A stretch of DNA of 64,000 nt, taken from positions 1 to 64,000 of the forward strand of contig JAJQHJ010000016.1 in assembly GCA_021199795.1 (NCBI GenBank), read 5' to 3'. Origin of the DNA: Oscillospiraceae bacterium. GTDB lineage: Bacteria; Bacillota; Clostridia; Oscillospirales; Ruminococcaceae. The translations under genes were made by a program, and so were the position numbers. The notes under the pieces are model-generated. The model was not told the origin of the DNA and did no database searches. It worked only from the letters and a program-made list of their open reading frames with translations. Shown here piece by piece: positions 41,654 to 50,338 of the stretch (position 1 is its first letter; each line of letters opens with the position of its first letter).

Positions 41654-43312
41654 TTAGTCTACAGGTACAAGAACCTGGATGCTGACGATATTGTAGGATG
41701 CAGAAGTGTTAGAGATAAACACAATTGCATTTCCTCCATCAGCATATCCGCCGTCTACCCAAGCCTGATAGATGGTTGCGCCGTCATAGATGATTGTGAT
41801 TCCATCATCGGATGTGCAGTCGATTACGTCGCTCTCGTCAGCGGAGGTGTGACCGGCTGTTCCAAGTGCCATAGGTGTGCTGTTATTTGACCACCAGGAA
41901 TCGATAAAGAGAAGCTTCTCATATCCGCCGTCGGCATAGGAAACGACAGTCTCAGTATCTCTGGTTACAACTAAGATTGCGCCATCTTCTGCAAGTGCAT
42001 CCATCAAAGATGTATCAGAATCAAGATTGACCTGTTCCCAGTTGCCACACTTAAGGCTTGTAGTGTTGGAATAAAGAACATTATACTCGGTATCACCAAG
42101 AGTTACGGTTCCGGGCTCTTCCTCGCCGCCGATGTACATACCACACAATGTGCAATATCCATCAGAATCGACATCATGAGGAATAGCAATAAAGTTCCTG
42201 CGACCGTTTCTGGTCATAATGATAGCATGATAGTCTTCATTGACATAGATAAAGCGAATGCCAGAAGTACCGTTGCCCGAATCACTTCCCGAGCCACTCA
42301 CGTCTGTGGTGATTTTGAGATAAGCATAATTAGTGTATTCAATTTTAGATGGCTGAGAGAGCGTTGCTGTTTCTTCATAGGTGCCATATACTGAGTTTTT
42401 ATCAGCACTTGAACCAACGAGAATTCCTAACGCTTCATCAGAGGGAGTGAGCGTCAGATAGCTATAGCTACTGTAGGCACTGTTAGCAGCACAGAAATCT
42501 ACGCCGCCGTCAGCTATAACGGTTGAATTTCCAATTACGTTCACACTTGTTGTCAAGATTGCAGGGCGATCTCCTCCAACCGTACACGTCAGGCTTGAAT
42601 TATCAACTGTGAGTAAAGTACTGTTGGTTTTTTTCTGAGAATAAAATCCATATCCCGCAGTGCAGTTAATATTAACGACTGAATTGGTAATAGTAGTTGC
42701 AGCACCTTTATAAGAATAAATGCCTTTTGCGGTGGTATTTGAAGCGGTATAATTGATATCAAGATTGACACCAGTGATTGCAAGAGTGCTTTGGACATAC
42801 AAGCCATTAAGAATGACGTTATCCATCGCAACTGTGCAGTTTGAGATGGTGGTTGCACTGGTATTACCTAAATATATGCCGTAGTTAACTTTGTCAATCG
42901 CAAGTGTGCCATCACCATCACTCGTGATGGTCAGTTTACAGGTGCCAGTCCCAACATAGATTCCGTAATAGGATGTATAGTTGTTTGCGTTAGTGGTAAT
43001 GGTATTGTTGCCCTCGAGTTTGATGGTTAGTCCCTTAGAGACACTTCCCGTACTGGCACAGATACCGGCATACCTGGTGCCTCCTTTCGCAATAGAAATG
43101 TTTGCGTTATGCAAGGTGAGTGTGTTGGTGGTTGAGTCAAACTGAGCATAACTGTCGGTGCCGTACTCAATTTTATAATCAGTCTGAGTCAAAATATCGG
43201 TACCGCCGACATAAAGGTTGGTAATGTTGTTTACTGCCGCAAAAGCACCCACCGGCAGGATTGACAGCACCATCAGTGCGCTGAGCATGACGCACAGCAG
43301 TTTTTTTAGCAT
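41654..43312 (-). CDS. secreted beta-helix-like protein
   Basis: The 552-aa protein has a signal peptide (MLKKLLCVMLSALMVLSILP, cleavage near AFA-A), then a repetitive, Thr/Asn-rich beta-helix region (YAGICASTGSVSKGLTIKLE, YYGIYVGTGTCKLTITSDG, YGIYLGNTSATTISNCTV). A module IRFIYVNEDYHAI...DVDSDGYCTLC is shared with the protein at 57677. Unlike its surface neighbours it ends in LVPVD with no NPTTG tail, so it is probably released. Binding or polysaccharide-lyase-like roles are possible; no catalytic residues are assigned. Confidence 0.75.
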   Translation of the reverse strand: MLKKLLCVMLSALMVLSILPVGAFAAVNNITNLYVGGTDILTQTDYKIEYGTDSYAQFDSTTNTLTLHNANISIAKGGTRYAGICASTGSVSKGLTIKLEGNNTITTNANNYTSYYGIYVGTGTCKLTITSDGDGTLAIDKVNYGIYLGNTSATTISNCTVAMDNVILNGLYVQSTLAITGVNLDINYTASNTTAKGIYSYKGAATTITNSVVNINCTAGYGFYSQKKTNSTLLTVDNSSLTCTVGGDRPAILTTSVNVIGNSTVIADGGVDFCAANSAYSSYSYLTLTPSDEALGILVGSSADKNSVYGTYEETATLSQPSKIEYTNYAYLKITTDVSGSGSDSGNGTSGIRFIYVNEDYHAIIMTRNGRRNFIAIPHDVDSDGYCTLCGMYIGGEEEPGTVTLGDTEYNVLYSNTTSLKCGNWEQVNLDSDTSLMDALAEDGAILVVTRDTETVVSYADGGYEKLLFIDSWWSNNSTPMALGTAGHTSADESDVIDCTSDDGITIIYDGATIYQAWVDGGYADGGNAIVFISNTSASYNIVSIQVLVPVD

Positions 43313-43514
43313 AAAAAGTTCCTCCTCAAAATATCAGTTGACCGGCTGAGGAGGATAGATATAAAAAATCCCCCAAGCACAAGTCGTGTATGGAGGTTTA
43401 AAAATGGGCACAAAAAAACGAGTACCCCCCCACAAGGCAAAGCCCTGTTAGAAGCGCAGGTATATACGCTTCTAAATACGTCTACATAATAACATATTAT
43501 TGTCTCAAATGCAA
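43313..43514 (-). promoter_or_regulatory. promoter and structured 5' leader with SD-sequestering stem (copy B)
   Basis: TTGCAT (43509-43514), 17 bp, TATTAT (43486-43491) on the minus strand. The leader of about 165 nt has a perfect 9-bp hairpin TTAGAAGCG / CGCTTCTAA (about 43447-43474), then TTGTGGGGGGGTA (43423-43435), AAACCTCCATAC (43388-43399) and ATATCTAT. Finally TCCTCCTCA (43347-43355 on the minus strand) pairs perfectly with the ribosome-binding segment TGAGGAGGA (43320-43328). Segment order matches copy A at 34076-34187. Confidence 0.72.
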
Positions 43515-43539
43515 GAGAAATTTTACACAGATTTTGCTT

Positions 43540-43615
43540 TTGTGTAGATTGCATAAAATCTGAGTGAAGTATTTGTGCAGGTTGCACAGAGAGCACCCTT
43601 GTGCAACTTCCACAA
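43540..43615. promoter_or_regulatory. cluster of TTGTGCA-N3-TGCACAA operator-like sites
   Basis: Sites at 43540-43556 (TTGTGTAGATTGCATAA, weaker), 43573-43589 (TTGTGCAGGTTGCACAG) and 43599-43615 (TTGTGCAACTTCCACAA) lie between the divergent promoters of the secreted protein (43486-43514) and the M23 peptidase (43653-43680). Confidence 0.6.
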
Positions 43616-43652
43616 AAAATCGGGGTTTCACTGCATCTCCAAGATTTTACGG

Positions 43653-43680
43653 TTGATTTTTTCATCTTCTCTGGTATAAT
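43653..43680 (+). promoter_or_regulatory. promoter for M23 peptidase gene
   Basis: TTGATT (43653-43658) and TATAAT (43675-43680) with a 16-bp spacer. Confidence 0.7.
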
Positions 43681-43729
43681 AGAATAGCAAGTTTGTAACC
43701 CTTTTGTAACTATTCAGAAAGGAGGAGCC

Positions 43730-45466
43730 ATGTTTTTAGCACATATCCGGGCAGGTCTCTGGGCAATATTCAACTTTTTGCAGTTTGTCGGTCGTACTGT
43801 ACTTAGCGTCATCAAAAAAATACTGACCACCGTGTTCGGATTCCTGTTTACGGTCTTATCAAGATTATTTAAAAGAATAGGCGGTTGGCTTTCAAGAAAA
43901 TTCAAACAGCCGCTTTATGATATATGGTGTTTCATTCTAACCCCGTTTGCCCATGCTTTCGGGCGGGTTGCTCATACAAAAATTCAGTTCCGCAAGGCAA
44001 AAAGAATCAGCTGGAAACATGCCGCAAGGGTGGCTCTCACGTCGGCTGGCATGTTCTTCAGGTGGCTCGGACGGTCTTTTGTCTGGCTCTTTAACTATGC
44101 AGCACCGGTTGTATGCATAGCGTTCTTCTTCTCACTTGTCGGATATGCAAATTCCCTCACCTATTCGGTTACAGTTGAGTATAACGGCAGCGAGCTTGGA
44201 GTCATTTCAAGCGAGGCTGACTACAGCGAGGCTCAGGCACTGGTGCAGGACAAGATAACCTACACCTCCTCCGACGAGGCGGTCATCGCGACGCCCACGT
44301 TCACCATCAAGGTTTCAAGCGAGGATGACGACACTGTCGATATAGACAGCCTGTCAGAGCTGATGCTTGAATCTGCGGATGTAAACGTCGTCGATGCATA
44401 TGGCTTCTATATAAATGATACCCTTATCGGCGTCTATAATGAGGAGGAAATGCTCAAAATCAAGACGGCTCTTGAAACCAAGCTGGCAGAATACTACACT
44501 GCCAATGCGGTTTCAACCGAGTTTGTCGACGATGTCGAGATTATCGAGGGAAGATATATCGAGGACAACCTGACTCTTTCGGACATAGCTGTCGCATATA
44601 TAAACGGAAGCGTAACCGTTGAGGCTTATTATATTGTTGAGGATGGCGACACACTTTCCTCTATTGCAGCTGCTCTGGGATATACGAAAGACGAGCTTCT
44701 TGAAGAGAACCCCTCTCTTTCAGGTAGAGTGAGCGTTGGCGACATAGTTACATACCACTATACGGAGCCGAATCTTTCGGTTGTCACCACCCACTATGAG
44801 ACCTACAATCAGGTTGTCGAACGTGAAACAAGATACATCTATGACAGCAGCATGGAGGAATATAACGAGATAATGACCCAGTCGGGCTCGGACGGATATG
44901 AAAACGTAACGGCACTTGTCACCGAGACTGACGGAGTTGAGACTGACAGAACCATCACCGCAAGCTACACCATTATCGAAATGGTTCCGAGGATCTTCCG
45001 GGTTGGAACTGCTGAGAATACCACCATCACCGACACAAGTATCATCGACCTGTTGGGAACATTCTGCTGGCCTGTTGGCGGCACCGGGGGCTACGTGAGC
45101 TCAGTTTACGGCTGGCGTTCATGGGACTCCTCAAGCCACTATGCCATTGATATTGCCGCGGATTATGGAACCGATATCTACGCCGCCTGCTCGGGAACGG
45201 TCACCTTTGCCGGAACCTATGGGGCGTATGGAAAGCTTGTAATTATCGACTGTGGCTATGGCTATGAAGCCTACTACGGGCACATGTCGTCAATAGATGT
45301 GAGCGAGGGAGACGTTGTTGAAAAGGGCGACGTCATCGGGCACGTCGGCATGACCGGCTCCGCCTCCGGCAATCATCTGCACTTTGAAATGCGCCATGAT
45401 GACGACCGCTTCAACCCCATCCTCGTGCTCGGCGGGTATAGTAATCATGAGATAAGGAATTGGTAG
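43730..45466 (+). CDS. membrane-anchored LysM-M23 peptidoglycan endopeptidase
   Basis: A 578-aa protein with an N-terminal cytoplasmic/amphipathic region and a membrane helix near residues 122-143 (AAPVVCIAFFFSLVGYANSL). An extracytoplasmic region contains LysM (YYIVEDGDTLSSIAAALGYT, about 303-345), a G5-like beta domain, and the C-terminal lysostaphin-type M23 domain with zinc ligands in HYAIDIAAD and HLHFEMR. It probably cleaves peptide cross-bridges during wall growth or sporulation. A promoter (43653) and terminator (45493) make it monocistronic. Confidence 0.9.
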   Translation: MFLAHIRAGLWAIFNFLQFVGRTVLSVIKKILTTVFGFLFTVLSRLFKRIGGWLSRKFKQPLYDIWCFILTPFAHAFGRVAHTKIQFRKAKRISWKHAARVALTSAGMFFRWLGRSFVWLFNYAAPVVCIAFFFSLVGYANSLTYSVTVEYNGSELGVISSEADYSEAQALVQDKITYTSSDEAVIATPTFTIKVSSEDDDTVDIDSLSELMLESADVNVVDAYGFYINDTLIGVYNEEEMLKIKTALETKLAEYYTANAVSTEFVDDVEIIEGRYIEDNLTLSDIAVAYINGSVTVEAYYIVEDGDTLSSIAAALGYTKDELLEENPSLSGRVSVGDIVTYHYTEPNLSVVTTHYETYNQVVERETRYIYDSSMEEYNEIMTQSGSDGYENVTALVTETDGVETDRTITASYTIIEMVPRIFRVGTAENTTITDTSIIDLLGTFCWPVGGTGGYVSSVYGWRSWDSSSHYAIDIAADYGTDIYAACSGTVTFAGTYGAYGKLVIIDCGYGYEAYYGHMSSIDVSEGDVVEKGDVIGHVGMTGSASGNHLHFEMRHDDDRFNPILVLGGYSNHEIRNW

Positions 45467-45492
45467 GCATCCCTAATTGTTGCTAGCATAAT

Positions 45493-45524
45493 ACTCCCCA
45501 AGCCATACGGTTTGGGGAGTTTTT
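45493..45524 (+). terminator. terminator after M23 peptidase
   Basis: Stem ACTCCCCAAGCC / GGTTTGGGGAGT followed by TTTTT. It closely resembles the hairpin at 46162-46196 on the other side of the toxin-antitoxin pair. Confidence 0.85.
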
Positions 45525-45569
45525 AACAAAGTATGCACATAAATTGCACTGCAATTGCACAAAATAGTC

Positions 45570-45598
45570 TTGACAAAATGCATGCACATGTGTATAAT
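45570..45598 (+). promoter_or_regulatory. sigma-A promoter of toxin-antitoxin pair
   Basis: Perfect TTGACA (45570-45575) and TATAAT (45593-45598), 17 bp apart. The spacer holds GCATGC and the palindrome CACATGTG, a likely site for autorepression by the antitoxin-toxin complex. Confidence 0.85.
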
Positions 45599-45618
45599 AT
45601 ACTCAGGAGGCGATTAGC

Positions 45619-45888
45619 ATGAGTCAAAGCGTAAATGTTACTTTCAGAGTCGACAGTAATCTCAAAAAGCAAGCTGACATCCTCTTCAGCGACCTTGGCA
45701 TGAATCTTTCGACCGCTTTCACCGTATTTTTGAAGCAATCGGTGCGGGAACAGGGTATTCCGTTTGAGATTAGCAAGAACACGCCTAATGCAGTCACGCT
45801 TGCGGCAATGGAATCTGCTGAAACCGGCGAAGATGTTTACGGACCTTATGAATCCATAGATGACGTTATGGAGGCTCTGAATGCTTAA
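45619..45888 (+). CDS. RelB/DinJ family antitoxin
   Basis: The 89-aa protein opens MSQSVNVTFRVDSNLKKQAD and continues LGMNLSTAFTVFLKQSVREQ, the ribbon-helix-helix pattern of RelB/DinJ. It should bind operator DNA with the N-terminus and neutralise the toxin with the C-terminus. It overlaps the toxin gene by 8 bp. AGGAGG precedes the ATG. Confidence 0.92.
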   Translation: MSQSVNVTFRVDSNLKKQADILFSDLGMNLSTAFTVFLKQSVREQGIPFEISKNTPNAVTLAAMESAETGEDVYGPYESIDDVMEALNA

Positions 45889-46159
45889 AGTAGAGTTCAC
45901 CGGACAGTTTAAAAGAGATTATAAGCTTTGTATCAAAAGAGGCTGTAATCCAAACGAATTACAAGCAGTAATCACCGCTCTAGCAAATGAGCAACCGTTA
46001 CAAGCGAAGTATAGAGACCATGCGTTGACTAATTCAGGCGGTTATAAAAATATGCGTGAATGTCATATTCAGCCGGATTGGTTACTGGTATATCAGATTC
46101 AGAGTGATGTATTGGTATTGAAACTGATTCGCACAGGCTCGCACAGCGATCTGTTCTGA
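45881..46159 (+). CDS. YafQ family type II toxin (RelE superfamily)
   Basis: A 92-aa RelE-fold toxin: EFTGQFKRDYKLCIKRGCNP, the YafQ-specific HALTNSGGYKNMRECHIQPDWLL-like segment (here DHALTNSGG and ECHIQPDWLLVY) with catalytic His/Asp residues, and a LKLIRTGSHSDLF end. YafQ cleaves mRNA on the ribosome. A terminator follows immediately. Confidence 0.92.
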   Translation: MLKVEFTGQFKRDYKLCIKRGCNPNELQAVITALANEQPLQAKYRDHALTNSGGYKNMRECHIQPDWLLVYQIQSDVLVLKLIRTGSHSDLF

Positions 46160-46161
46160 TC

Positions 46162-46196
46162 AAAAAGTCCTCAAGCCACATAGCTTGGGGACTTTA
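46162..46196. terminator. bidirectional terminator after toxin gene
   Basis: The stem AAAGTCCTCAAGC / GCTTGGGGACTTT with flanking A and T runs serves the toxin gene and the convergent metallophosphoesterase. Confidence 0.8.
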
Positions 46197-46213
46197 CTTA
46201 TCGCTGGAGTCGA

Positions 46214-47047
46214 CTATTTACTCTTCAATTCCACCACAACCAATTCCGGCGGATTATTGATTCTTGTTGGGATGAGGCTGTTGCCGAGTCCTCGGCTGAT
46301 TACTGTGGCACTGTCGCCGAAACAGTGGACGCCCTCGGTGTATTTCGGGAAGAAGCCCTGGTCGGGGGATATGAGACCTCCGAGGCTTCCAAGCCGCATC
46401 TGTCCGCCATGGGCATGACCGGAAAATGTGAGGTCGGCTCCACATTCAGTATAAATCTCTCCATACTGCGGGCGATGGGAGATAAGAAGCGTAAGTGTAT
46501 CGCCAGTGTCTTTCATGAGGCTATTAAGATTTTCCTCAGTCAAAAGGCTGTCCGAAAGCCCGCACAGATATATCTTTTCATCGCCTATGGTTATGGTTAC
46601 GGTGTCGTGGGTGAGGACAACTGCTCCGGCTTCCTCGGCGGCTTCTAAAAATTCAGCTATCTCATCTTCCGGGAATCTGCCCTCGTGGTTGCCGGGCGTG
46701 TAGAATGTGGGAGCGATTTTCGCGGCTTCCCTTAGAAAATCGAGTGCGACTTCCTTGTCGGTATGCCTTGAGTCGACCAGATCTCCCGAAATCACGATGA
46801 TATCGGGGCTCTGGGCTTCTATCAGCTCCAGTAACCTTTCATTGCCCTTGCCGAACGACTTGTTGTGCAGGTCGGAAATATGGACTATCCTGAAACCATC
46901 GAAATTCGGAGTTACCTTGTCGCTCTCGTATACGTAGTTCGAGACGGTCAAGCGGTCATTTTCATGTATAAAGTACGCCGCAAATGCCGGAATAATTGCG
47001 GCGAGCATGGCGAGAATATGGCTTATCTTAAGCTTCGGTTTTTTCAT
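46214..47047 (-). CDS. membrane-anchored metallophosphoesterase (YkuE-like)
   Basis: The 277-aa protein has an N-terminal membrane helix (ISHILAMLAAIIPAFAAYFI) then the calcineurin-like motifs IVHISDLHNK, VISGDLVDSRH, YTPGNHEG, LISHRP and FSGHAHGGQMRLG. Such enzymes can act on lipid A-like or UDP-linked substrates or phosphodiesters; the substrate is unknown. It is probably oriented outside the membrane. Confidence 0.88.
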   Translation of the reverse strand: MKKPKLKISHILAMLAAIIPAFAAYFIHENDRLTVSNYVYESDKVTPNFDGFRIVHISDLHNKSFGKGNERLLELIEAQSPDIIVISGDLVDSRHTDKEVALDFLREAAKIAPTFYTPGNHEGRFPEDEIAEFLEAAEEAGAVVLTHDTVTITIGDEKIYLCGLSDSLLTEENLNSLMKDTGDTLTLLISHRPQYGEIYTECGADLTFSGHAHGGQMRLGSLGGLISPDQGFFPKYTEGVHCFGDSATVISRGLGNSLIPTRINNPPELVVVELKSK

Positions 47048-47127
47048 TTTGGGCTCCTCTCATAATGTCATAGAAAGATTGTAGCATAATCTTCCCCATT
47101 TTTCAACGATATTTTTTGGGTTCGGTA

Positions 47128-47156
47128 TTGTCTTTTCAGAAAAAAAGTGCTACAAT
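47128..47156 (+). promoter_or_regulatory. sigma-A promoter for upp
   Basis: TTGTCT (47128-47133), a 17-bp spacer and TACAAT (47151-47156), 34 bp before the ATG. Confidence 0.65.
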
Positions 47157-47189
47157 AGCTTTGAAAAATACTCATGGAGGAGAGATACC

Positions 47190-47819
47190 ATGGCAAATAT
47201 AACTATTTTCGATCATCCGCTTATCAAGCATAAGATCACACTTCTTCGGGACAAAGCAACCGGTACAAAGGATTTCAGAACCCTGATTGAAGAGATCGCA
47301 ATGCTCATGGGCTACGAGGCTTTAAGAGACCTCCCGCTTGAGGAAATCGAGGTTGAAACGCCTATCTGCAAGACTATGGCTCCGGTTGTTTCCGGAAAGA
47401 AGCTCGCCATCGTTCCTATCTTAAGAGCCGGTCTAGGAATGGTCAGTGGAATCCTGGCACTCGTTCCGTCGGCTAAGGTCGGTCACATCGGAATGTATAG
47501 AGACGAGGTCACCCACATTCCCCATGAATACTACTGCAAGCTCCCTGACAATATCGGCGACAGAACCATTATAGTTCTTGACCCGATGCTCGCAACCGGC
47601 GGCTCGGCTGTTGACGCCATCAATCTCGTAAAAGAGCGCGGCGGAAAGCACATCAAGTTCATGTCTATTATTGCCGCACCCGAGGGCTTGAAAGCACTTT
47701 CCGAGGCTCATCCGGACGTTGAGATATACTGCGGAAACCTTGATGAGAAGCTCAATGAGAACTGCTATATCGTTCCCGGTCTTGGCGACGCTGGCGACAG
47801 AATCTTCGGAACCAAGTAA
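47190..47819 (+). CDS. upp: uracil phosphoribosyltransferase
   Basis: The 209-aa enzyme makes UMP from uracil and PRPP. It has [20 protein letters not shown], the PRPP loop [19 protein letters not shown] and the C-terminal uracil-binding [15 protein letters not shown]. Length and motifs are standard. GGAGG lies before the ATG. It is monocistronic. Confidence 0.96.
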   Translation: MANITIFDHPLIKHKITLLRDKATGTKDFRTLIEEIAMLMGYEALRDLPLEEIEVETPICKTMAPVVSGKKLAIVPILRAGLGMVSGILALVPSAKVGHIGMYRDEVTHIPHEYYCKLPDNIGDRTIIVLDPMLATGGSAVDAINLVKERGGKHIKFMSIIAAPEGLKALSEAHPDVEIYCGNLDEKLNENCYIVPGLGDAGDRIFGTK

Positions 47820-47834
47820 AATTTCAGAAAACTC

Positions 47835-47863
47835 TTGCAATCGTCACCATTTCGTGATATACT
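47835..47863 (+). promoter_or_regulatory. promoter of T-box-cysE-cysS unit
   Basis: TTGCAA (47835-47840), a 17-bp spacer and TATACT (47858-47863). Confidence 0.7.
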
Positions 47864-47879
47864 GCATACGATAAATAAA

Positions 47880-48116
47880 AAAGCGTTGAGCGGAAAGAGT
47901 AGCAAAGCCAGACCCGCAAAGAGAGGAGACAGCGGTGGAAAGTCTCCCGGGAAGATTTTGTGAAGTGCGTCCGTGAGCTTGACAGAGGAAAGAGGCTGAA
48001 GCCTTGGGTATTCTGTCACGTTTTGTCGCGTTAAGACATCAAGTTACAAATCGGAGTGGAACCGCGATTACTACCGCCTCCCGTTTAGCATTATGCTATT
48101 CGGCAGGCGGTTTTTG
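47880..48116 (+). ncRNA. T-box riboswitch, cysteine type
   Basis: The leader has the T-box landmarks: the stem I start GAGCGGAAAGAGTAG, AGAGAGGAGACAGCGG (AG bulge/distal loop region), a specifier loop GTGAAGTGCGTCCGTGAGC with TGC at 47966-47968 (a cysteine codon), and the T-box sequence GGAGTGGAACCGCG at 48053-48066. The competing terminator (ACCGCCT / AGGCGGT then TTTTT) is at 48073-48115. Uncharged tRNA-Cys should stabilise the antiterminator and switch on cysE-cysS, which agrees with the genes downstream. Confidence 0.93.
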
Positions 48117-48149
48117 TTTCCCCCATAAATAATATTTTGGAGTGATTTT

Positions 48150-48794
48150 ATGCACTATATTTTAAAAGCCCTGTCTGAGGACGTTCAGGCTATAAAGGAC
48201 AGAGACCCTGCGGCAAGGAACACCCTTGAGATTCTTCTCACCTCCTCCGGTCTTCACGCCATCACGGCTTACCGGATTGCCCACGCTTTTTACAAAAAGA
48301 AATACTACCTCTCAGCAAGGGTGATTTCTACACTTGCGAGATTTCTCACTGGAATTGAGATTCACCCAGGAGCAACCATCGGTCAAAGGCTCGTTATTGA
48401 CCATGGTTCGGGAGTTGTCATTGGCGAGACAACCGAAATCGGGGATGATTGCCTCCTCTATCAGGGCGTAACCCTCGGCGGTAACGGCAGAAGCAAAGGA
48501 AAGCGTCACCCGACACTTGGAAATAACGTCATGGTTGGCTGCGGAGCCAAGGTTTTGGGACCATTCAGGATTGGCGACAACGTCAAGGTTGCCGCAAATG
48601 CAGTTGTTCTATCAGAGATTCCTGACAACTGCACAGCGGTTGGAGCTCCTGCCAGGATTGCAAAGCGTAACGGCGTCAGAGTTACACAAGACCTCGACCA
48701 GGTTCACATTCCCGACCCTGTCGCAGCTGAATTTGCGAAGCAGAATGAACGCATTACAGAACTTGAACAGAAGCTCGAAGAAATAAAGAAATAG
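48150..48794 (+). CDS. cysE: serine O-acetyltransferase
   Basis: The 214-aa protein has an N-terminal helical domain and a left-handed beta-helix (IHPGATIGQRLVIDHGSGVV, GETTEIGDDCLLYQGVTLGG, HPTLGNNVMVGCGAKVLGPF). It makes O-acetylserine, the cysteine precursor. It is the first gene under the Cys T-box, with cysS 11 bp downstream. Confidence 0.96.
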   Translation: MHYILKALSEDVQAIKDRDPAARNTLEILLTSSGLHAITAYRIAHAFYKKKYYLSARVISTLARFLTGIEIHPGATIGQRLVIDHGSGVVIGETTEIGDDCLLYQGVTLGGNGRSKGKRHPTLGNNVMVGCGAKVLGPFRIGDNVKVAANAVVLSEIPDNCTAVGAPARIAKRNGVRVTQDLDQVHIPDPVAAEFAKQNERITELEQKLEEIKK

Positions 48795-48805
48795 GAGACT
48801 TTAAA

Positions 48806-50221
48806 ATGAAGCTGTACAATTCTCTCACGAGATCTAAAGACGAATTCGTAACTCACGAGCCCGGAAAGGTGGAAATGTACACCTGCGGTCCTACCGTTTA
48901 TCACTATGCACATATCGGCAACCTCCGCTCATATATCATGGAGGATGTCCTTGAAAAGTATCTTTCGTATTCCGGCTACAAGGTGAACAGGGTTATGAAC
49001 ATCACCGACGTCGGGCACCTGACGAGCGACGGTGACACCGGCGACGACAAGATGCTGAAAGGTGCAAAACGTGAACACAAGACGGTCATGGAGATAGCGA
49101 AATTCTATACCGGCGCTTTCTTCAATGACTGCCAGAAGCTCAACATCAAGATTCCCGACACCGTCGTGCCGGCTACATCCTGCATTGATGAATTCATCAG
49201 GGTTATAGGCGTCCTTATCGACAAGGGCTATGCCTATCTTTCCGGCGGGAACGTCTATTTTGACACCTCTAAGCTCGATAAATACTATGTTTTCAACGAT
49301 TTCGATGAGGAAGACCTCGCCGTCGGAGTACGCGAGGGAGTTGAGGCTGACCTTGCAAAGAGAAACAAGACCGACTTTGCACTCTGGTTCACGAAATCAA
49401 AGTTTGAGGATCAGGAGCTCAAGTGGGATTCGCCCTGGGGTGTCGGCTACCCCGGATGGCACATTGAGTGCTCCTGCATCAGTATGAAAAATAACGGCGA
49501 ATACCTTGACCTCCACTGCGGTGGAATCGACAATGCTTTCCCGCACCATACTAACGAGATTGCCCAGTCTGAATCTTATCTCGGTCACCCTTGGTGCCCG
49601 CAGTGGTTCCACGTCCGTCACCTTAATACCGAGGGCGGAAAGATGTCGAAATCGAAAGGCGAGTTCCTGACCGTTTCGCTTCTCGAAGAAAAGGGCTACG
49701 ATCCGATTGTGTACAGGTTCTATTGCCTCCAGTCGCACTATCGTAAGACTCTCGTGTTCTCATACTCGAATCTTGACAATGCCGCTTCAGCTTACACTAA
49801 ACTCGTTCAGAAAGTTGCTACTCTTCTTAACGCCACCGGCGAGGTTGACGAAAATGCATTCAGTGAGCTCAAGAAGTCGTTCACCGATGCCATGGACAAT
49901 GATCTGAACACTTCTCTCGGGGTTACCGCTCTCTATGATGTTCTGAAAGCAGACACAAATGACGCAACAAAGCTTGCACTTATAAAAGACTTCGACAGAG
50001 TTCTCTCCTTGGGACTCATAGAACATGCAGAAAAGCTTTCGGCTAAGAGCAATTCCGAAACTGAAGAGCTTCCCGCAGAGGTTACTGAGCTTTTAGAGCA
50101 GAGAAAGGCAGCAAGAAAAGAGAAGAACTTCGCGCTTGCTGATGAGCTGAGGTCTAAGATAACCGAGCTCGGATATTCGGTTGAAGAGACAAGGCAGGGT
50201 ACCGTCGTCAGGAAAATCTAG
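48806..50221 (+). CDS. cysS: cysteinyl-tRNA synthetase
   Basis: A 471-aa class I synthetase with TCGPTVYHYAHIGNLRS (HIGH motif and first zinc cysteine), GYPGWHIECSCISM, a zinc-binding HCGGIDNAFPHHTNE and GGKMSKSKGEF (KMSKS). The DALR-type C-terminal region is normal. It charges tRNA-Cys and so closes the T-box feedback loop. Confidence 0.97.
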   Translation: MKLYNSLTRSKDEFVTHEPGKVEMYTCGPTVYHYAHIGNLRSYIMEDVLEKYLSYSGYKVNRVMNITDVGHLTSDGDTGDDKMLKGAKREHKTVMEIAKFYTGAFFNDCQKLNIKIPDTVVPATSCIDEFIRVIGVLIDKGYAYLSGGNVYFDTSKLDKYYVFNDFDEEDLAVGVREGVEADLAKRNKTDFALWFTKSKFEDQELKWDSPWGVGYPGWHIECSCISMKNNGEYLDLHCGGIDNAFPHHTNEIAQSESYLGHPWCPQWFHVRHLNTEGGKMSKSKGEFLTVSLLEEKGYDPIVYRFYCLQSHYRKTLVFSYSNLDNAASAYTKLVQKVATLLNATGEVDENAFSELKKSFTDAMDNDLNTSLGVTALYDVLKADTNDATKLALIKDFDRVLSLGLIEHAEKLSAKSNSETEELPAEVTELLEQRKAARKEKNFALADELRSKITELGYSVEETRQGTVVRKI

Positions 50222-50260
50222 TGCAAGGGGCAAAGTTTGATGAAAATTTAGCCCCGGCAC

Positions 50261-50289
50261 TTGACTTTGACTCTCTTTCGGGGTAATAT
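50261..50289 (+). promoter_or_regulatory. promoter for cyclophilin gene
   Basis: TTGACT (50261-50266), 17 bp, TAATAT (50284-50289). Confidence 0.55.
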
Positions 50290-50338
50290 TTCTATTAGAA
50301 AATTTTCAGAATTTTACCCTTAAAGAAAGGAACGATAA

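Noticed and set aside
45536-45563. Further TTGTGCA-type operator copy upstream of the toxin-antitoxin promoter
   Set aside because: TTGCAC and TTGCACAA half-sites occur here, but not in the dyad spacing of the other copies; not counted.
31000-46000. CRISPR array in the repeat-rich surface-protein region
   Set aside because: The repeats are protein-coding (GLUG and Cys-pair repeats) or isolated palindromes, with no regular repeat-spacer pattern.
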